Both the position numbers and the translations under genes were made by a program. Below the pieces are notes generated by a model. That model was not told where the DNA came from, ran no database searches, and was given only the letters and a program-made list of their open reading frames with translations. Shown piece by piece: positions 1 through 10,583 of a stretch of DNA of 64,000 nucleotides. Origin of the DNA: an uncultured Mycoplasmataceae bacterium (lineage in GTDB: Bacteria > Bacillota_I > Bacilli_A > Mycoplasmatales > Mycoplasmoidaceae); assembly GCA_949290735.1 (NCBI GenBank), contig CASESV010000001.1, positions 1 through 64,000 on the forward strand, in the 5' to 3' direction. Every line of letters starts with the position of its first letter. Within the stretch, counting starts at the first letter, position 1.

Positions 1-1
1 T

Positions 2-562
2 TCAAAAAGTTTAAATAAGATTAATTTAATTTTTTTTAAAAAATGATGTTTAAGTTTTTTTAAAGTAAAAAATTTATTAATTAGAATATTTAGTTTTATT
101 TTAATTTTAATCATATCAAATGTATTATTTTTTATTTTAAGAAAAAATGCACTTAATAATTTATATTCTGAACCAATTTTTAATACTGGAGCTGGTTTTA
201 GTTTTGGATCTGATTGACCAATATGATCAATATATTTTATAAAATCTATTTTTTCAATGTTATTTCTTGTTTTATCTTTTATCTTTAATAAATGATACAT
301 ATATATCCCGTTTTTTGTAATAAGTGTTAATTCATGATTAAATATTATTGATAAATTAATTGTTGATGAATATATGGGGATTCAATATCATCATGCAGTT
401 GTAGATTATTTTTATTGAAATATTGGTTTTACTAACAACATTGCTGATACATTGATTGTTTCTTTTTTTATTGTTTTAGTTTTAGTCTTAATTGTAGAAA
501 CTATAAAAACAATCAATAAAAAGGATGATAAAGGACAAAATGATGAAAAAAATATTAGTTAA
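2..562 (+). CDS. lspA: Signal peptidase II (lipoprotein signal peptidase), 5' partial
   Basis: Membrane aspartyl protease that cleaves the signal peptide of lipid-modified prolipoproteins. The start lies upstream of the window; the frame is open from base 2 and 186 residues are visible. Family motifs seen: NTGAGFSFG (visible residues 61-69), the NIID block with the first catalytic Asp (about 117), and NNIAD with the second (about 149). Hydrophobic segments flank these blocks. Several in-frame TGA codons are read as Trp. The 3' end overlaps the next gene by 23 bases, so the two are probably co-transcribed. A likely substrate is the lipoprotein at 42560-43363. Confidence 0.9.
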
Positions 563-1433
563 TAGTGATCATAAAAGATTAGATAATTTTTTAGTTGAAC
601 ATTTAAAAATTAATAAAAGTAGTGTTAATAAGATAATAAACTCTAATGTTGTTTATATTAATTCTAAGCTTATAACTAAAAATGGAACAGCTATTTATGT
701 TAATGATATTATTGAAATTCATGATATTGAAAAAAAGAAAGATGATAATCACAAACAATATGATTTTAATATTGATATCAAGTATGAAGATAACGATTTA
801 ATAATTGTTTATAAACCTAGTGGAATGTTGACACATGCAACATTATACAATGAATTAGAAACCCTTGAAAATGCAATAAGATTTTATGCTAAAAATCAAT
901 GAGAACCTTTAATTCTTCATCGATTAGATAAAGATACTAGTGGATTATTAATATTTGCTAAAAATAAGAAAACGCAAGAAATTATGCTAGAAAAATTTCA
1001 AAATAAAGAAATTATAAAAAAATATTATGCAATTGTAAATCAACCACTAAACAATAATCATCTTTTAATTGATGTGCCAATATCAAGATCTAATGATAAT
1101 AAAATGAAAATGATAGCTGGTAATTTTAAAAATGCAAAACAAGCATTAACTGAAGTATATGTTAAAAAAAATTGAAAGAAATTTGCGTTATTAGATATTT
1201 TATTGCACACAGGCAGAACTCATCAAATCAGAGTACACATGAAATATATTAATCATCCTATTTTTAATGATCCACTTTATTCCTATAATAAAACTGATGA
1301 TGAATATGGACAATATTTAATGGCATATAAACTTGAATTTGATCATCCAATATCCAAGCAAAAAATTTCAATTTGTATAGATATGGATCAAGAATTCATT
1401 AACTTAATTGAAAAAATACAAAATGAAATATAA
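540..1433 (+). CDS. RluA-family 23S rRNA pseudouridine synthase
   Basis: Converts specific uridines in large-subunit rRNA to pseudouridine. The protein is 297 residues: an N-terminal S4 RNA-binding domain (about residues 10-60), then the catalytic domain with HRLDKDTSG (about 127-135, catalytic Asp about 130) and the C-terminal GRTHQIRVH block. I chose ATG 540 because AAAGGA ends 6 bases upstream; an in-frame ATG at 525 has its purine run too close. The gene overlaps the end of lspA, and the lspA-rluD order is common in Firmicutes and mollicutes. Which uridines are modified cannot be told from sequence. Confidence 0.9.
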
Positions 1434-1452
1434 TAAAGAAAAGGATACAAAT

Positions 1453-1659
1453 ATGAAATTAGATACAAAAGATGAAATTATTAAACTTTTAAAAGAAGAA
1501 TGTGGCTTGAAGGGTCAATTATTAAATAGCTTAGTAGATTCTACTGGTTTTGAAGAATTTTTAAGATCAAATAATAAAGTGGAACTATTTCAAGATTATA
1601 TTCAAACTATTAATGAAATTCATGATAAAGTTATGAAATTAACATCTAAAAACAATTAA
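1453..1659 (+). CDS. Small helical protein, unknown function
   Basis: A 68-residue acidic protein, probably all helical, with no signal peptide, membrane segment or cysteine cluster apart from one Cys. Start ATG 1453 follows AAAGGA at good spacing; an in-frame upstream ATG (1408) overlaps the end of the pseudouridine synthase and lacks a ribosome binding site. It is the last gene of the lspA-rlu group, and its stop overlaps the stop of the convergent trmB. I do not recognise a family. Confidence 0.7.
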   Translation: MKLDTKDEIIKLLKEECGLKGQLLNSLVDSTGFEEFLRSNNKVELFQDYIQTINEIHDKVMKLTSKNN

Positions 1660-2309
1660 ATAAATTTGAAAATAATTTTATTAATATTTTTATTTAAATT
1701 ATGGAACTTTATTTCATATTCTGTTGCAATATTATTAAAATTATATTCATTGTCTAAATTACTATATAAATCAGTGGTGTAGTAAATTATTTCACATCAA
1801 TCTTTATTTTCTTTTAATACTTCTAAAGTATATTTAAACAAATCATCATTATCAGTTTTGAATTCTATTCAACCATCTTTTTTAATAATTTGTTTATATA
1901 TTTTTAAAAAAGAAGGATTGGTTAATCTATTTTTAATATGTCTTTTTTTAGGTCAAGGATCTGAAAAATTTAAATATATTTTATCAATTGGATTACATGC
2001 AAATATTAAATTAAGATTTTTTGCATCAATATTAATTATTTTTAAATTATTTAAATCAGATTCTGATTTAATTATTTTTTTAATTGCCTTTGAACATATT
2101 ACTAAATTTTTTTCTAATCCAATATAATTTATTTTTGGATTTTGTAAGGCTTTATTAATTATAAAATTACCTTTACCCATTCCAATTTCTAATTCTATTT
2201 TCTGATTATTATTAAATATACTATTACTAATTTGCTTGGGTTCATGTAAATATCATTTTTGATTTTCTAATAAAATATTAATAGCGTTCTTATCATTTCT
2301 TAATCTCAT
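1656..2309 (-). CDS. trmB: tRNA (guanine-N7)-methyltransferase
   Basis: SAM-dependent enzyme making m7G46 in the variable loop of tRNAs. It is 217 residues, usual for the family. Seen: an N-terminal RLRN segment, the SAM-binding block ELEIGMGKGNF (about residues 36-46) and the substrate-binding FSDPWPKKRH motif. TGA within the DPWPKK motif is read as Trp, which supports code 4. It is the distal gene of the operon from yneF, 11 bases after trmL, and it ends convergently on the small gene at 1453-1659. Confidence 0.93.
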
Positions 2310-2320
2310 ATCAATTAATC

Positions 2321-2833
2321 CTATTCTATATAATTTGTTTTGTGTGGTTCATTTAATTCTAGCTGTTCATAATTTAACTGTTTTGAAATTTCATAAAGCG
2401 CAATAGCTACAGTATTTGATAAATTTAAACTTCTAACATTTTTTGATGTTGGTATTCTTAATAAATTTTTATAATATTTTTTTAATATTTCTTTATCAAC
2501 TCCACTTGATTCTTTACCAAACATGATATATAAATTATCATTGCTATCTTTTTCATTTTTAAAATCAATTTGGTCTGGAGATTTAGAACCATATCTAGAA
2601 AATATAAAAATATTAGGATTATTATTTTTTTGAATAAAATCATTAAAATCATCATATTGAAATAAATTTAATTTGTCTCAATAATCTACTCCACTTCGCT
2701 TTAGATTTGCATTAGATAAAATAAAACCATATGGTCTAATTAGATGAAGATTAGCATTAAATCCAACACATGATCTAGCAATATTTCCAGTATTTTCTGG
2801 TATTTCTGGCTCAAATAATACAATATTAATCAT
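2321..2833 (-). CDS. trmL: tRNA (cytidine/uridine-34 2'-O)-methyltransferase, SPOUT family
   Basis: Methylates the ribose of the wobble nucleotide in some tRNAs. It has 170 residues. Seen: N-terminal [12 protein letters not shown] (SPOUT RNA-binding start) and, near the C-terminus, FGKESSGVD and [17 protein letters not shown], which form the SAM-binding trefoil knot. Start ATG 2833 lies inside the end of ispH (8-base overlap), indicating translational coupling. With trmB it forms a tRNA modification pair behind valS. Confidence 0.93.
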
Positions 2834-3704
2834 TAATAATTTCCCTTATTTTTTCTTCAACTAATTTAATTATCTCATAATGTGCTGAAGCTGCAGCTGT
2901 TAAGACAATTGTTTTAGTATTTTTAAATCATGAGTAATCAATATCATTATGGTCTTTTACTATATATGATTTTTTTGTTTTGGTTAGTGCTAGTTTTAAT
3001 AATTCATTTGCATTAGAAGATCTTTTATCCCCAACAATTATGAATAAATCAACATCATAGTTAATATCTATTATAGATTGTTGTCTTTTTGTCGTTGCAT
3101 CACATATATCATTTATAAATTCAATGGTAGGAAATTTTTTCTTTAATTCTTCATAAATTTTTCTTGTTTCATAGATAGATAATGTTGTTTGATTTGTACA
3201 AAATATTTTATTACTATTTAATGAGAGTTTTTCTATATCTTCAAGAGAAGTTATAAATTTTATATTATTATTAATTTTTAAAATTGCATTTGATTCTGGA
3301 TGATTATTTTTGCCAATAAAAATTATTTCATATCCATTATTTATTTTATTCTTTATTAGTTTGTGGGTTTTATAAACAAAAGGGCATGTTAAATCATATA
3401 ATTTAAAACCTTTTTCTTTTAGCAAATTTATAACAATATGATCTGTTCCATGAGCAGATAATATTATAACATCCCCATTTTTGTATTCTAGTTGCTTTGC
3501 AATTTCAAGTCTTGTATTTTTAGTGTCATCTAAAATTTTTATTCCATTATTTACTAGCATTTCAATAACTTTTTCATTATGAACTAATCAACCTAACATA
3601 TATACATTATTGTTTTGATGTTCTTTAGCTATTCTAATTGCCTCATCAAAACTTCTTTGAACTCCAAAACAAAAACCAAGTGGTGATAATAAAACTAATT
3701 TCAT
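2826..3704 (-). CDS. ispH: 4-hydroxy-3-methylbut-2-enyl diphosphate reductase (IspH)
   Basis: Last step of the MEP isoprenoid pathway, reducing HMBPP to IPP and DMAPP with a [4Fe-4S] cluster. At 292 residues it is full length. The three cluster cysteines are present: Cys12 in GFCFGVQRS, Cys107 in DLTCPFV and Cys201 in [21 protein letters not shown] and TNQTT are also present. It sits between valS (one base gap) and trmL (8-base overlap). No other MEP gene is in the window. IspH needs an electron donor; see the oxidoreductase at 56616-57824. Confidence 0.95.
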
Positions 3705-3705
3705 A

Positions 3706-6330
3706 TTACTTATTTAAATTACTAAGCGATTCTTTTGCTGCTTGAAGTTGATCTTCATATTTCTTTAATTTTTCTTTTTCCATATCAACTTTTGATTTAG
3801 GTGCTTTTGAAACAAAATTTGAATTTGATAAAATTGAATTTGATCTTTTTACTTCTTGTTCTAATTTTTGAATTAATAATTTTATTTTTTTAATTTCTTC
3901 TTCATTATTTTTTTCAAAAGGGATTTCAATTGTAAAATTACTAGCTATTTCAGTTATTTTATTACCTACTAATGAAATGTTTGAAATATTTTTAATTTCT
4001 GCATTTACTGTAATTAAAAACATATTTAAAAAAGGTTTAGCTACTTCATATTTTTTATGGTTATTTTTAATTAAAATATTTATTGGTAAATTAATATTAT
4101 TTGCGATATTATTATTGATTCTAATTCTTCTAATGATATTTATTATTTCTACCAATAATTCAACATTATTTTGTTTAGCAACATCTTCCACTTTTAATGG
4201 TCATTGTTCTTTCATTATTGATTCTTTAGAATTAGGTAATAATTTGTATATTTCTTCTGTAATAAATGGACATTGAGGGTGTAAGATAATTAATATATTT
4301 TTTAAGATAAAAAGGGTAGTTGAAATAATTTCATTTCTAAATTGTTTATTATTTATTATGACTTTTGATAATTCAATAAATGTACTACAAAAATCATTGT
4401 AAACAAAATCTACCAAATATTTAGTAGCAACCACAAAATTGTATTCATTCATGTGTTTAGTTATACTTGATAATGTTTTATTATATTGATTTAATATTCA
4501 ATGACATATTTCAGGAGATTTATTTGAAATTTTTAATTTTGATTTAATTTCCACTCCTTCAATATTTCCTAAAATAAATCTTGCTGAATTTCATAATTTA
4601 TTTAAAAAGCTTCAATTTGATTTTAATTTTTCAGGAATATATCTTAAATCTTCCCCAATAGTTGATGAACTTGTTAAAAACAATCTCAAAGTATCAGCAC
4701 CATATTCTTCAATTATTTGCATTGGATCAACTCCATTACCTAAAGATTTAGACATTTTTCTACCTTGAGCATCTCTTATCAAACCGTGAATATAAACATT
4801 ATTAAAAGGTGTTTTGTCAGTGAAGTATGTTGATAACATCATCATTCTTGAAACTCAGAATGTTAATATATCATATCCTGTAACAAGAATACTTGTAGGA
4901 AAAAAAGTTTCAAATAATTTATTCTTTTTAGGTCAATTTAAACATACTAATGGTCATAAACCACTTGAAAATCATGTATCAAGTACATCATCATCTCTTG
5001 TTCATTCTTTTGGATTTTCAGGAGGTTTAACACCTACGTAGATTTCACTATTTTCATTTTTATATCATATTGGTAGTTGGTGACCTCATCATAATTGACG
5101 GCTGATACATCAATCTTCAATGTTGCTTAACCATGTATTAAGAGCTTTATCAAATCTTTTTGGTAGAAAATTTGTTTTAATTCCTTCTCTTTTAGTTTTT
5201 TGATTATTGATTACCTTTTGTGCAAGTGGTTTCATTTTTACAAATCATTGATTAGAAATATATGGTTCAATAATTTCATTTGTTCTTTCACTATAACCAA
5301 TTTGGCTTATATAATTTTCATCTATTTTTTCAATAAATCCTAATTTTTGAAGCTTCTTAATTAATTGTTTTCTACATTCAAGTCTATCTAAACCTTTGAA
5401 TTCTCCTGCTAATTCATTCATTGTCCCATTTGGGTTCATAACATTAATTTTATTTAATTTATGTTTTTGGGCTAAATTATAATCATTAAAATCATGAGCT
5501 GGGGTACATTTCATAACACCAGTACCGAAATGCATATCTATGTATTTATCTGATAAAATTGGAATTCATTCACCATTTGCAGGGTTATAAGCAGTTTTTG
5601 AAATATATTTTTTATATTTTTTATCATCTGGATTTACAAAAAGACAAACATCACCAAACATTGTCTCAGGTCTAGTTGTTGCCACTGTTATATATTTTTT
5701 AAATTTTTTATCAATAAAATACTTTATATAATATAAATTAGTTTTAGTTTCCTTTCTAATTACTTCAATGTCACTTATAGCAGTTTGCAATTTAACATCT
5801 CAATTAATGATTTTTTTACCCCGATAAATTAATTTATTATTATATAAATCAACAAAAACTTTATTAACTGCTTCATTTACTTCTTTATCCATTGTAAATT
5901 TTTCATGTGAATAATCTAAACACAATCCCATCTTCTTTCATTGATCATGAATAGTTTTACTTTGAATATCTTTTCATTCCATTAACTGCTTTATAAATTC
6001 AGTTCTACCTAAATCATTTCTAGTTTTATTTTTTTCTTTTTTTAAATAAGCTTCAAATTTAGTTTGAGTGGCAATACCTGCATGGTCAGTTCCTGGTATT
6101 CAAATAACTTTATAACCACTTAATTTTTTATATCTAATAATTACATCCTGAATAGAAACATCTAAAGCATGACCTAAATGTAGAACTCCTGTAACATTGG
6201 GAGGGGGTAAAATTATTGAAAATGGAGTACCTGATGATTTAGGTTTAAAATAACCTTTTTTTAATCAATTGTCATATTTGTTATGTTCTACATTTTTATG
6301 GTTATAAATTTTATCTAATTCTTTGCTCAT
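3706..6330 (-). CDS. valS: Valyl-tRNA synthetase
   Basis: Class I aminoacyl-tRNA synthetase, 874 residues. Seen in order: [15 protein letters not shown] (HIGH-type signature), the CP1 editing insertion with [23 protein letters not shown], the KMSKSLGN catalytic loop, the anticodon-binding domain and a C-terminal coiled coil rich in Lys and Glu (about the last 65 residues). Start ATG 6330 is 7 bases after the engB stop. More than ten in-frame TGA codons encode Trp, including two in the RQLWWGH block. Confidence 0.97.
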
Positions 6331-6337
6331 ATGTTCC

Positions 6338-6898
6338 CTATCTAATAGAATTATAAATTGTTTTAGATAATTTATTTATATTAATTTTTTTACTTGCACT
6401 TACTAAAATTATATTTTCTTTTTCAAATTCTAAAAACTTAGATATTTTATCAATATTATTTGTATATCAATACATTTTTTCTTTATCTATTTTATTTAAA
6501 ATTATGTAGTAGTTTTTGTTTAGTTCTCTAAAGTATTTTGACATCTCAACATCAAGGTCAGTTAAAACATTAGCATCACATATATGAATTATGGTTTTTA
6601 AATTTTTTGAATTTTCAAAATAATTCTTATTAATAAGCATAATATTATTTTGTTGTTGCTTTGATAATTTTGCAAAACCATAACCAGGTAAATCGACTAT
6701 CCTATATTCACCAAAATCAAAAAAGTTAACTAATTGCGTTCTTCCTGGTGTACTTGATGTTTTTGCTATTTTAGAATTTGATAATGAATTTATTAACGAA
6801 GACTTACCAACATTCGATCTTCCAATAAAACAAACTTCTGGTTTAGAATCTTTTATATATTCTTCTGGTTTAGAAGCTGACTTAATAAATTTAATCAT
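6338..6898 (-). CDS. engB: Ribosome biogenesis GTPase EngB (YsxC/YihA)
   Basis: GTPase needed for late assembly of the 50S subunit. It is 186 residues, typical. GTPase motifs: G1 GRSNVGKSS (residues 26-34), G2 region with STPGRTQ, G3 DLPGYG, G4 NKID and G5 SASKK. It lies between yneF and valS in one minus-strand operon with very short gaps. Confidence 0.95.
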
Positions 6899-6900
6899 TA

Positions 6901-7125
6901 TTAATTTGCTTTTGTTACTTTGTTGTAAATTTCATTAACTTGTTTTTCACTAGGTGAACGGCCAACTTGACGATATATCATTCTTATTGTTTCTTTTGAA
7001 ATTGGTGGATTTTTCTTTAATTGTTTCTTAAAAAGCTTTGTTGCAATGAAATATCCTAAAGCAGCACCTGCTATTAGTGCTAATGGAATTCCAATAGCAA
7101 TTCCAATTATTAACCCTGTTTCCAT
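6901..7125 (-). CDS. yneF: UPF0154 family membrane protein (YneF-like)
   Basis: A 74-residue protein with one N-terminal membrane helix (about residues 4-30, Gly/Ala/Ile-rich) followed by a basic cytoplasmic tail containing RMIYRQVGRSPSEKQV, the conserved UPF0154 block. Function unknown in the family. A strong AGGAGAG ribosome binding site precedes ATG 7125. It is the first gene of the operon running to trmB; a TATAAT on the minus strand at about 7167-7172 is a possible -10 box. Confidence 0.85.
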   Translation of the reverse strand: METGLIIGIAIGIPLALIAGAALGYFIATKLFKKQLKKNPPISKETIRMIYRQVGRSPSEKQVNEIYNKVTKAN

Positions 7126-7190
7126 AATTTTTCTCTCCTATAACATAGTTTTATTTAGATTGATTATACAATAAAAATAGTATTTTATAA

Positions 7191-7196
7191 TATAAT
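7191..7196 (+). promoter_or_regulatory. -10 box of upp (near-leaderless)
   Basis: TATAAT ends 9 bases before the upp ATG at 7206; an overlapping TATAAT lies at 7186-7191. With a start point about 7 bases downstream, the leader would be only a few bases, and there is no clear Shine-Dalgarno sequence. Confidence 0.5.
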
Positions 7197-7205
7197 AAAG
7201 AGTAT

Positions 7206-7826
7206 ATGTATAAGGTTGTAGACCACCCTCTAATAAAAGATAAATTAACGAGAATGAGAAATTCAAAAACAATTTCAACTATTTTTCGTACTAATTTACA
7301 AGAACTTACTACATTATTAGCATATGAAGCAACAAAAGATATGAAAGTTATTTCCAAAACTATAGATACTCCAATATGCTCTATGTCTGGATATAAACTT
7401 GCTCATGAAATTTGTCTTATACCTATTTTAAGAGCAGGTCTTGGAATGGTTGATTCGATTAAATCATTAATTCCAACAGCATCAATTGGTCATATTGGAT
7501 TGTATCGTGATGAAAAAACACTTGAACCAGTGGAGTATTATTGTAAATTTCCAAAAACTATTTCAAATGCTGATGTTTTAATTTTAGATCCTATGCTAGC
7601 TACTGGCCATTCATGTTCAAAAGCTATTGAATTAGTTAAAAAACACAAACCAAATTCAATAACCTTTATTGGTATAATTGCAGCTCCTGAAGGTATTGAT
7701 TTTATAACTAAACTTCATCCAGATGTTGATATTTATGTTGCTTCTATAGATGAAAAATTAAATGAAGATGGCTATATTGTTCCTGGTCTTGGTGATGCAG
7801 GTGATAGGATGTTTGGTACTAAATAA
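7206..7826 (+). CDS. upp: Uracil phosphoribosyltransferase
   Basis: Salvage enzyme making UMP from uracil and PRPP. It is 206 residues. Motifs: ILRAGLGMVDS (N-terminal active-site block), the PRPP loop DPMLATGHS and the uracil-binding GYIVPGLGDAGDRMFGT at the C-terminus. It overlaps plsY by one base (TAATG). Together with the de novo operon at 49235-54708 this gives the cell two routes to UMP. Confidence 0.96.
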   Translation: MYKVVDHPLIKDKLTRMRNSKTISTIFRTNLQELTTLLAYEATKDMKVISKTIDTPICSMSGYKLAHEICLIPILRAGLGMVDSIKSLIPTASIGHIGLYRDEKTLEPVEYYCKFPKTISNADVLILDPMLATGHSCSKAIELVKKHKPNSITFIGIIAAPEGIDFITKLHPDVDIYVASIDEKLNEDGYIVPGLGDAGDRMFGTK

Positions 7827-8557
7827 TGAATTATTCTATTGCAATGGTTATTATATGTTTAATTTTTCCGATAATTGGTTACTTATCAGGTAGCTTATTA
7901 TGATCAGTTATTATTGGAAAAGTATTTTATGGTAAAGATATTAGAGACTTTGAATCAAAAAATGCAGGTGCTACAAATTCTTCTAGAGTATTAGGTAAAA
8001 AAGCAGGCATAGTTATACTAATTTTAGATATCCTAAAATCCTATATACCTACAATGTCGATATGATTAATTGTGAGATATACTTCAATTTCATTGTTTTT
8101 AAATAATAATGCTTATTTTAATGAATATGCATATGTTTATATAACAGGATTATTTGCCTTAATTGGTCACTGTTGACCAGTCTTTTTTAAATTTAAAGGT
8201 GGGAAGGGATCTAGCTGTTATGGTGGATTATTATTAGCAATAAGTCCTTTTGTTGGTTTATTACAATTATTTATATTTATTGCTTTAATTATTATTTTTA
8301 AATATGTTAGTTTATCAAGTTTAATTAGTTCAATAACTGCATTATTCTTAATTTTTATTCCAGGTTTAAATTGATTATATATGACTAATGAACATATATC
8401 TAATATTAATTTAGTTAATGGATGAAATAATTATGGAACACTATTATTTATTCTTACTATTTTATGTTGCTGTTCAATAGTTTTAATTTTTAAGCATAAA
8501 GCAAATGTATATCGATTACAAACTCATACTGAAAGAAAAACAATTTTATTTAAATAA
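7826..8557 (+). CDS. plsY: Acyl-phosphate:glycerol-3-phosphate acyltransferase
   Basis: Integral membrane enzyme for the first acylation of glycerol 3-phosphate in phospholipid synthesis. It is 243 residues with several membrane spans. Conserved motifs seen: GSLLWSVIIGK followed by [18 protein letters not shown] (phosphate-binding), and [15 protein letters not shown] in the central loop. Six or more TGA codons encode Trp. Start ATG overlaps the upp stop, so it is translationally coupled. Its 3' end overlaps the convergent gene at 8550. Confidence 0.93.
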
Positions 8558-9947
8558 TCATTTTCTTATATTTTCTATCATGCTTACATGCAATTGATAT
8601 AAATGTTGCAAATGTTGAATATAAAGCAACTTTATTTATTAAATTATTAAATAAAAGTAAAATAGTCGTATTAAAACCACTTCTTATATACGGTGTAGAT
8701 GACCATAGCATAACTTTAAAAGGAACAATATCTAGATATTTAAATGCATATGCAAACATAAAAATGTAACCAAAAAAATACAAGAAAGCAAAATAAAATA
8801 TATGATCTTTAACAGGGAAGTTTGGATTCAATAATGGTCCTGAACTAAACCCTAAATACGAAGTGATAATTAATGGGAAAATAGTTGTCATAAATATGTT
8901 ATATACATCTTGTTCTTTGTTAAAATCTTTAAACCCTCTAAATGTTTTAGAGTCACTTAAATTATTTATTGATGAATCAGATATTGGATTGCTAAAAATA
9001 TATTTTGCAGATTTCTTTAAAAGCGATAAATATATTTTAAATTGGATGGTTCGAGTAGACATTGTATAAATAAAATTTAATAACAATACTACAATCGCAA
9101 AAATTAATACTAGTAACAAGACAACTGCAATTCTCAAAAATGTAGCAACAGTTTGTACCATTAATGATACAGCAATTCCTGAAAAAGCTCATGATGGTGT
9201 AATCATGGTAAAAATTTCAGTAGTTTTTGAAATTTTATTAATTTTTTTAGCAATTTTTTCTATTTTTTTAGGAGCATAATAATTCATTAATTTTACAAAA
9301 ATTATTTCAATAACAATCAAGCATATAAGTGAAATAAAAAAATATATACTAAATTCAGTGCTTCTAATTTTAAAAAGATTAGATAATGTATAATCACAAA
9401 TATAGTAAATTGTTGGTACACTATCTTTATCTAAGATACCACTGCTATAACTAAAATTCGAACTAAAAGCAAAAAATGAATCCTTAAAAAAATATTGTAA
9501 ACAAGAAATCAATAATGCAATTGCTCCAAACCCAAAATATATCATACTAACTTTAGCAATCTTTTTTATAGGGTTTCTATATTTTGTAAACATATAAAAA
9601 TTTGAAAATAATCTAAATGGTAATGTAATTAAAAACCCTAAAAACATTATAGTGAATGAAAGTCTAACTAAACTAGAACTTAAATAAATAAGATTTCTTA
9701 TTCAATAAAAGTCATTATTATCATAATCAAAAATTTTAAAATTATTAATTCAAGCAATAATGAATCCAAATACAAAACCAAGAATAAACATTATAAATGT
9801 CATTCTATTTCTTGTATATCATTTTTTAGTAAAAGGAATTTTTTTAGCAAAAATAGAAATAATAAAACCAATAAATATAATGGTTAATGCCACAGTACCA
9901 GATATTATCACTCTATAATCGTTATTAAAAATACCAATATAATTCAT
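8550..9947 (-). CDS. Polytopic membrane protein, unknown function
   Basis: A 465-residue protein with about nine hydrophobic segments separated by basic loops (for example a Lys-rich loop near residues 225-245). I cannot assign a transporter family: the sodium:dicarboxylate symporter signatures I looked for are missing. Start ATG 9947 has no clear ribosome binding site. It is transcribed away from the GG-leader peptide locus that begins at 10065, so a shared control region and a role in export or immunity are possible, but that is inference. Confidence 0.7.
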
Positions 9948-10064
9948 ACGATAATTATAATTAATTTTAATTAATTAACTTAAAATGATTTTATTTTTTA
10001 AATTAAAAGGAAATTTTTTTAAAAAAATGGTTAGTAATTATATGTAAAAAGTGAAAGGAGGAAT

Positions 10065-10316
10065 ATGAAAAAAATAATTAATAATAAAGAAATTATTGCT
10101 GGTGGTAGCAAATTTCTTGGACTAGGCAATATTGGTTTTTTTACTATAACAACTATTGGATCAATGTTGGGATCTTTTATTAATAATGTATCAAATTTAG
10201 CAGTAAATGATATTTTAAAATCAAAAGGAATAGATGTTAATTTATCATCATATAATTGAGATAATGGATTTATAAGAATGAGCGCTGATGCATATAAATC
10301 ATCTGTAGTTTTTTAA
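10065..10316 (+). CDS. GG-leader small peptide A (candidate exported peptide)
   Basis: An 83-residue protein starting MKKIINNKEIIAGG, so a short charged leader ends in a double glycine at residues 13-14. A Gly-rich hydrophobic segment follows (about residues 18-40, with GLGNIGFF and GSMLGS), then a polar tail. A very strong AAAGGAGG ribosome binding site precedes the ATG. The stop overlaps the start of peptide B (TAATG). The layout resembles precursors of two-peptide bacteriocins or other double-glycine peptides, but no sequence family is recognised and no cognate peptidase-transporter is in the window. Confidence 0.75.
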
Positions 10317-10540
10317 TGAAAAAAATAATTGAAACTTCAAAAGATGAAATTTTTGCAGGCGGGATTAGTTTTGGACTAATTTTAGCCATATCTGGTGCAA
10401 TATTTAGTATTGTGAATCTTATTGTCGGATCAGTTAGTGCTGCTAAAAAAATTGACTATGCAAATAGTATTGAACCTGAACCTGAACCAACATTTATTAA
10501 TTCAAACTTTTTACAAAATTCTTCAGTTAGCTTATATTAG
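10316..10540 (+). CDS. GG-leader small peptide B (candidate partner of A)
   Basis: A 74-residue protein starting MKKIIETSKDEIFAGG. Its leader aligns with that of peptide A: MKKII, EI, A and GG are shared. A hydrophobic Gly/Ala/Ile segment (about 17-43) follows, then KK and a polar tail with EPEPEP. It is translationally coupled to A by a one-base overlap, as expected for a stoichiometric pair. Function is inferred only from architecture; a pair of small membrane proteins is the main alternative. Confidence 0.75.
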   Translation: MKKIIETSKDEIFAGGISFGLILAISGAIFSIVNLIVGSVSAAKKIDYANSIEPEPEPTFINSNFLQNSSVSLY

Positions 10541-10557
10541 CTAATTAAAAAAACAAA

Positions 10558-10580
10558 ATGTAATATATAATATATTACAT
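10558..10580. promoter_or_regulatory. Perfect 23-bp palindrome overlapping a -10 box
   Basis: Two 11-base arms, ATGTAATATAT and ATATATTACAT, flank a single central A at 10569. The element contains TATAAT (10566-10571) and ends 3 bases before the ATG of the 1055-residue surface protein. It could be an operator for a dimeric regulator covering the promoter; AT-richness makes short palindromes common, but an 11-base perfect arm ending in TTACAT is less so. Confidence 0.5.
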
Positions 10581-10583
10581 ATT

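Noticed and set aside
1-300. A 100-codon open frame on the minus strand opposite lspA
   Set aside because: The plus-strand frame carries the LspA motifs NTGAGFSFG, NIID and NNIAD, so the minus frame is a shadow of AT-rich coding sequence.
3706-6330. Apparent break-up of valS (and most other genes) into fragments by TGA
   Set aside because: Every TGA falls where Trp is expected (for example RQLWWGH). This is code 4, not decay; I call no pseudogenes.
8550-9947. Dicarboxylate:sodium symporter identity for the polytopic protein
   Set aside because: The conserved substrate-binding signature of that family is not found; left as unknown.
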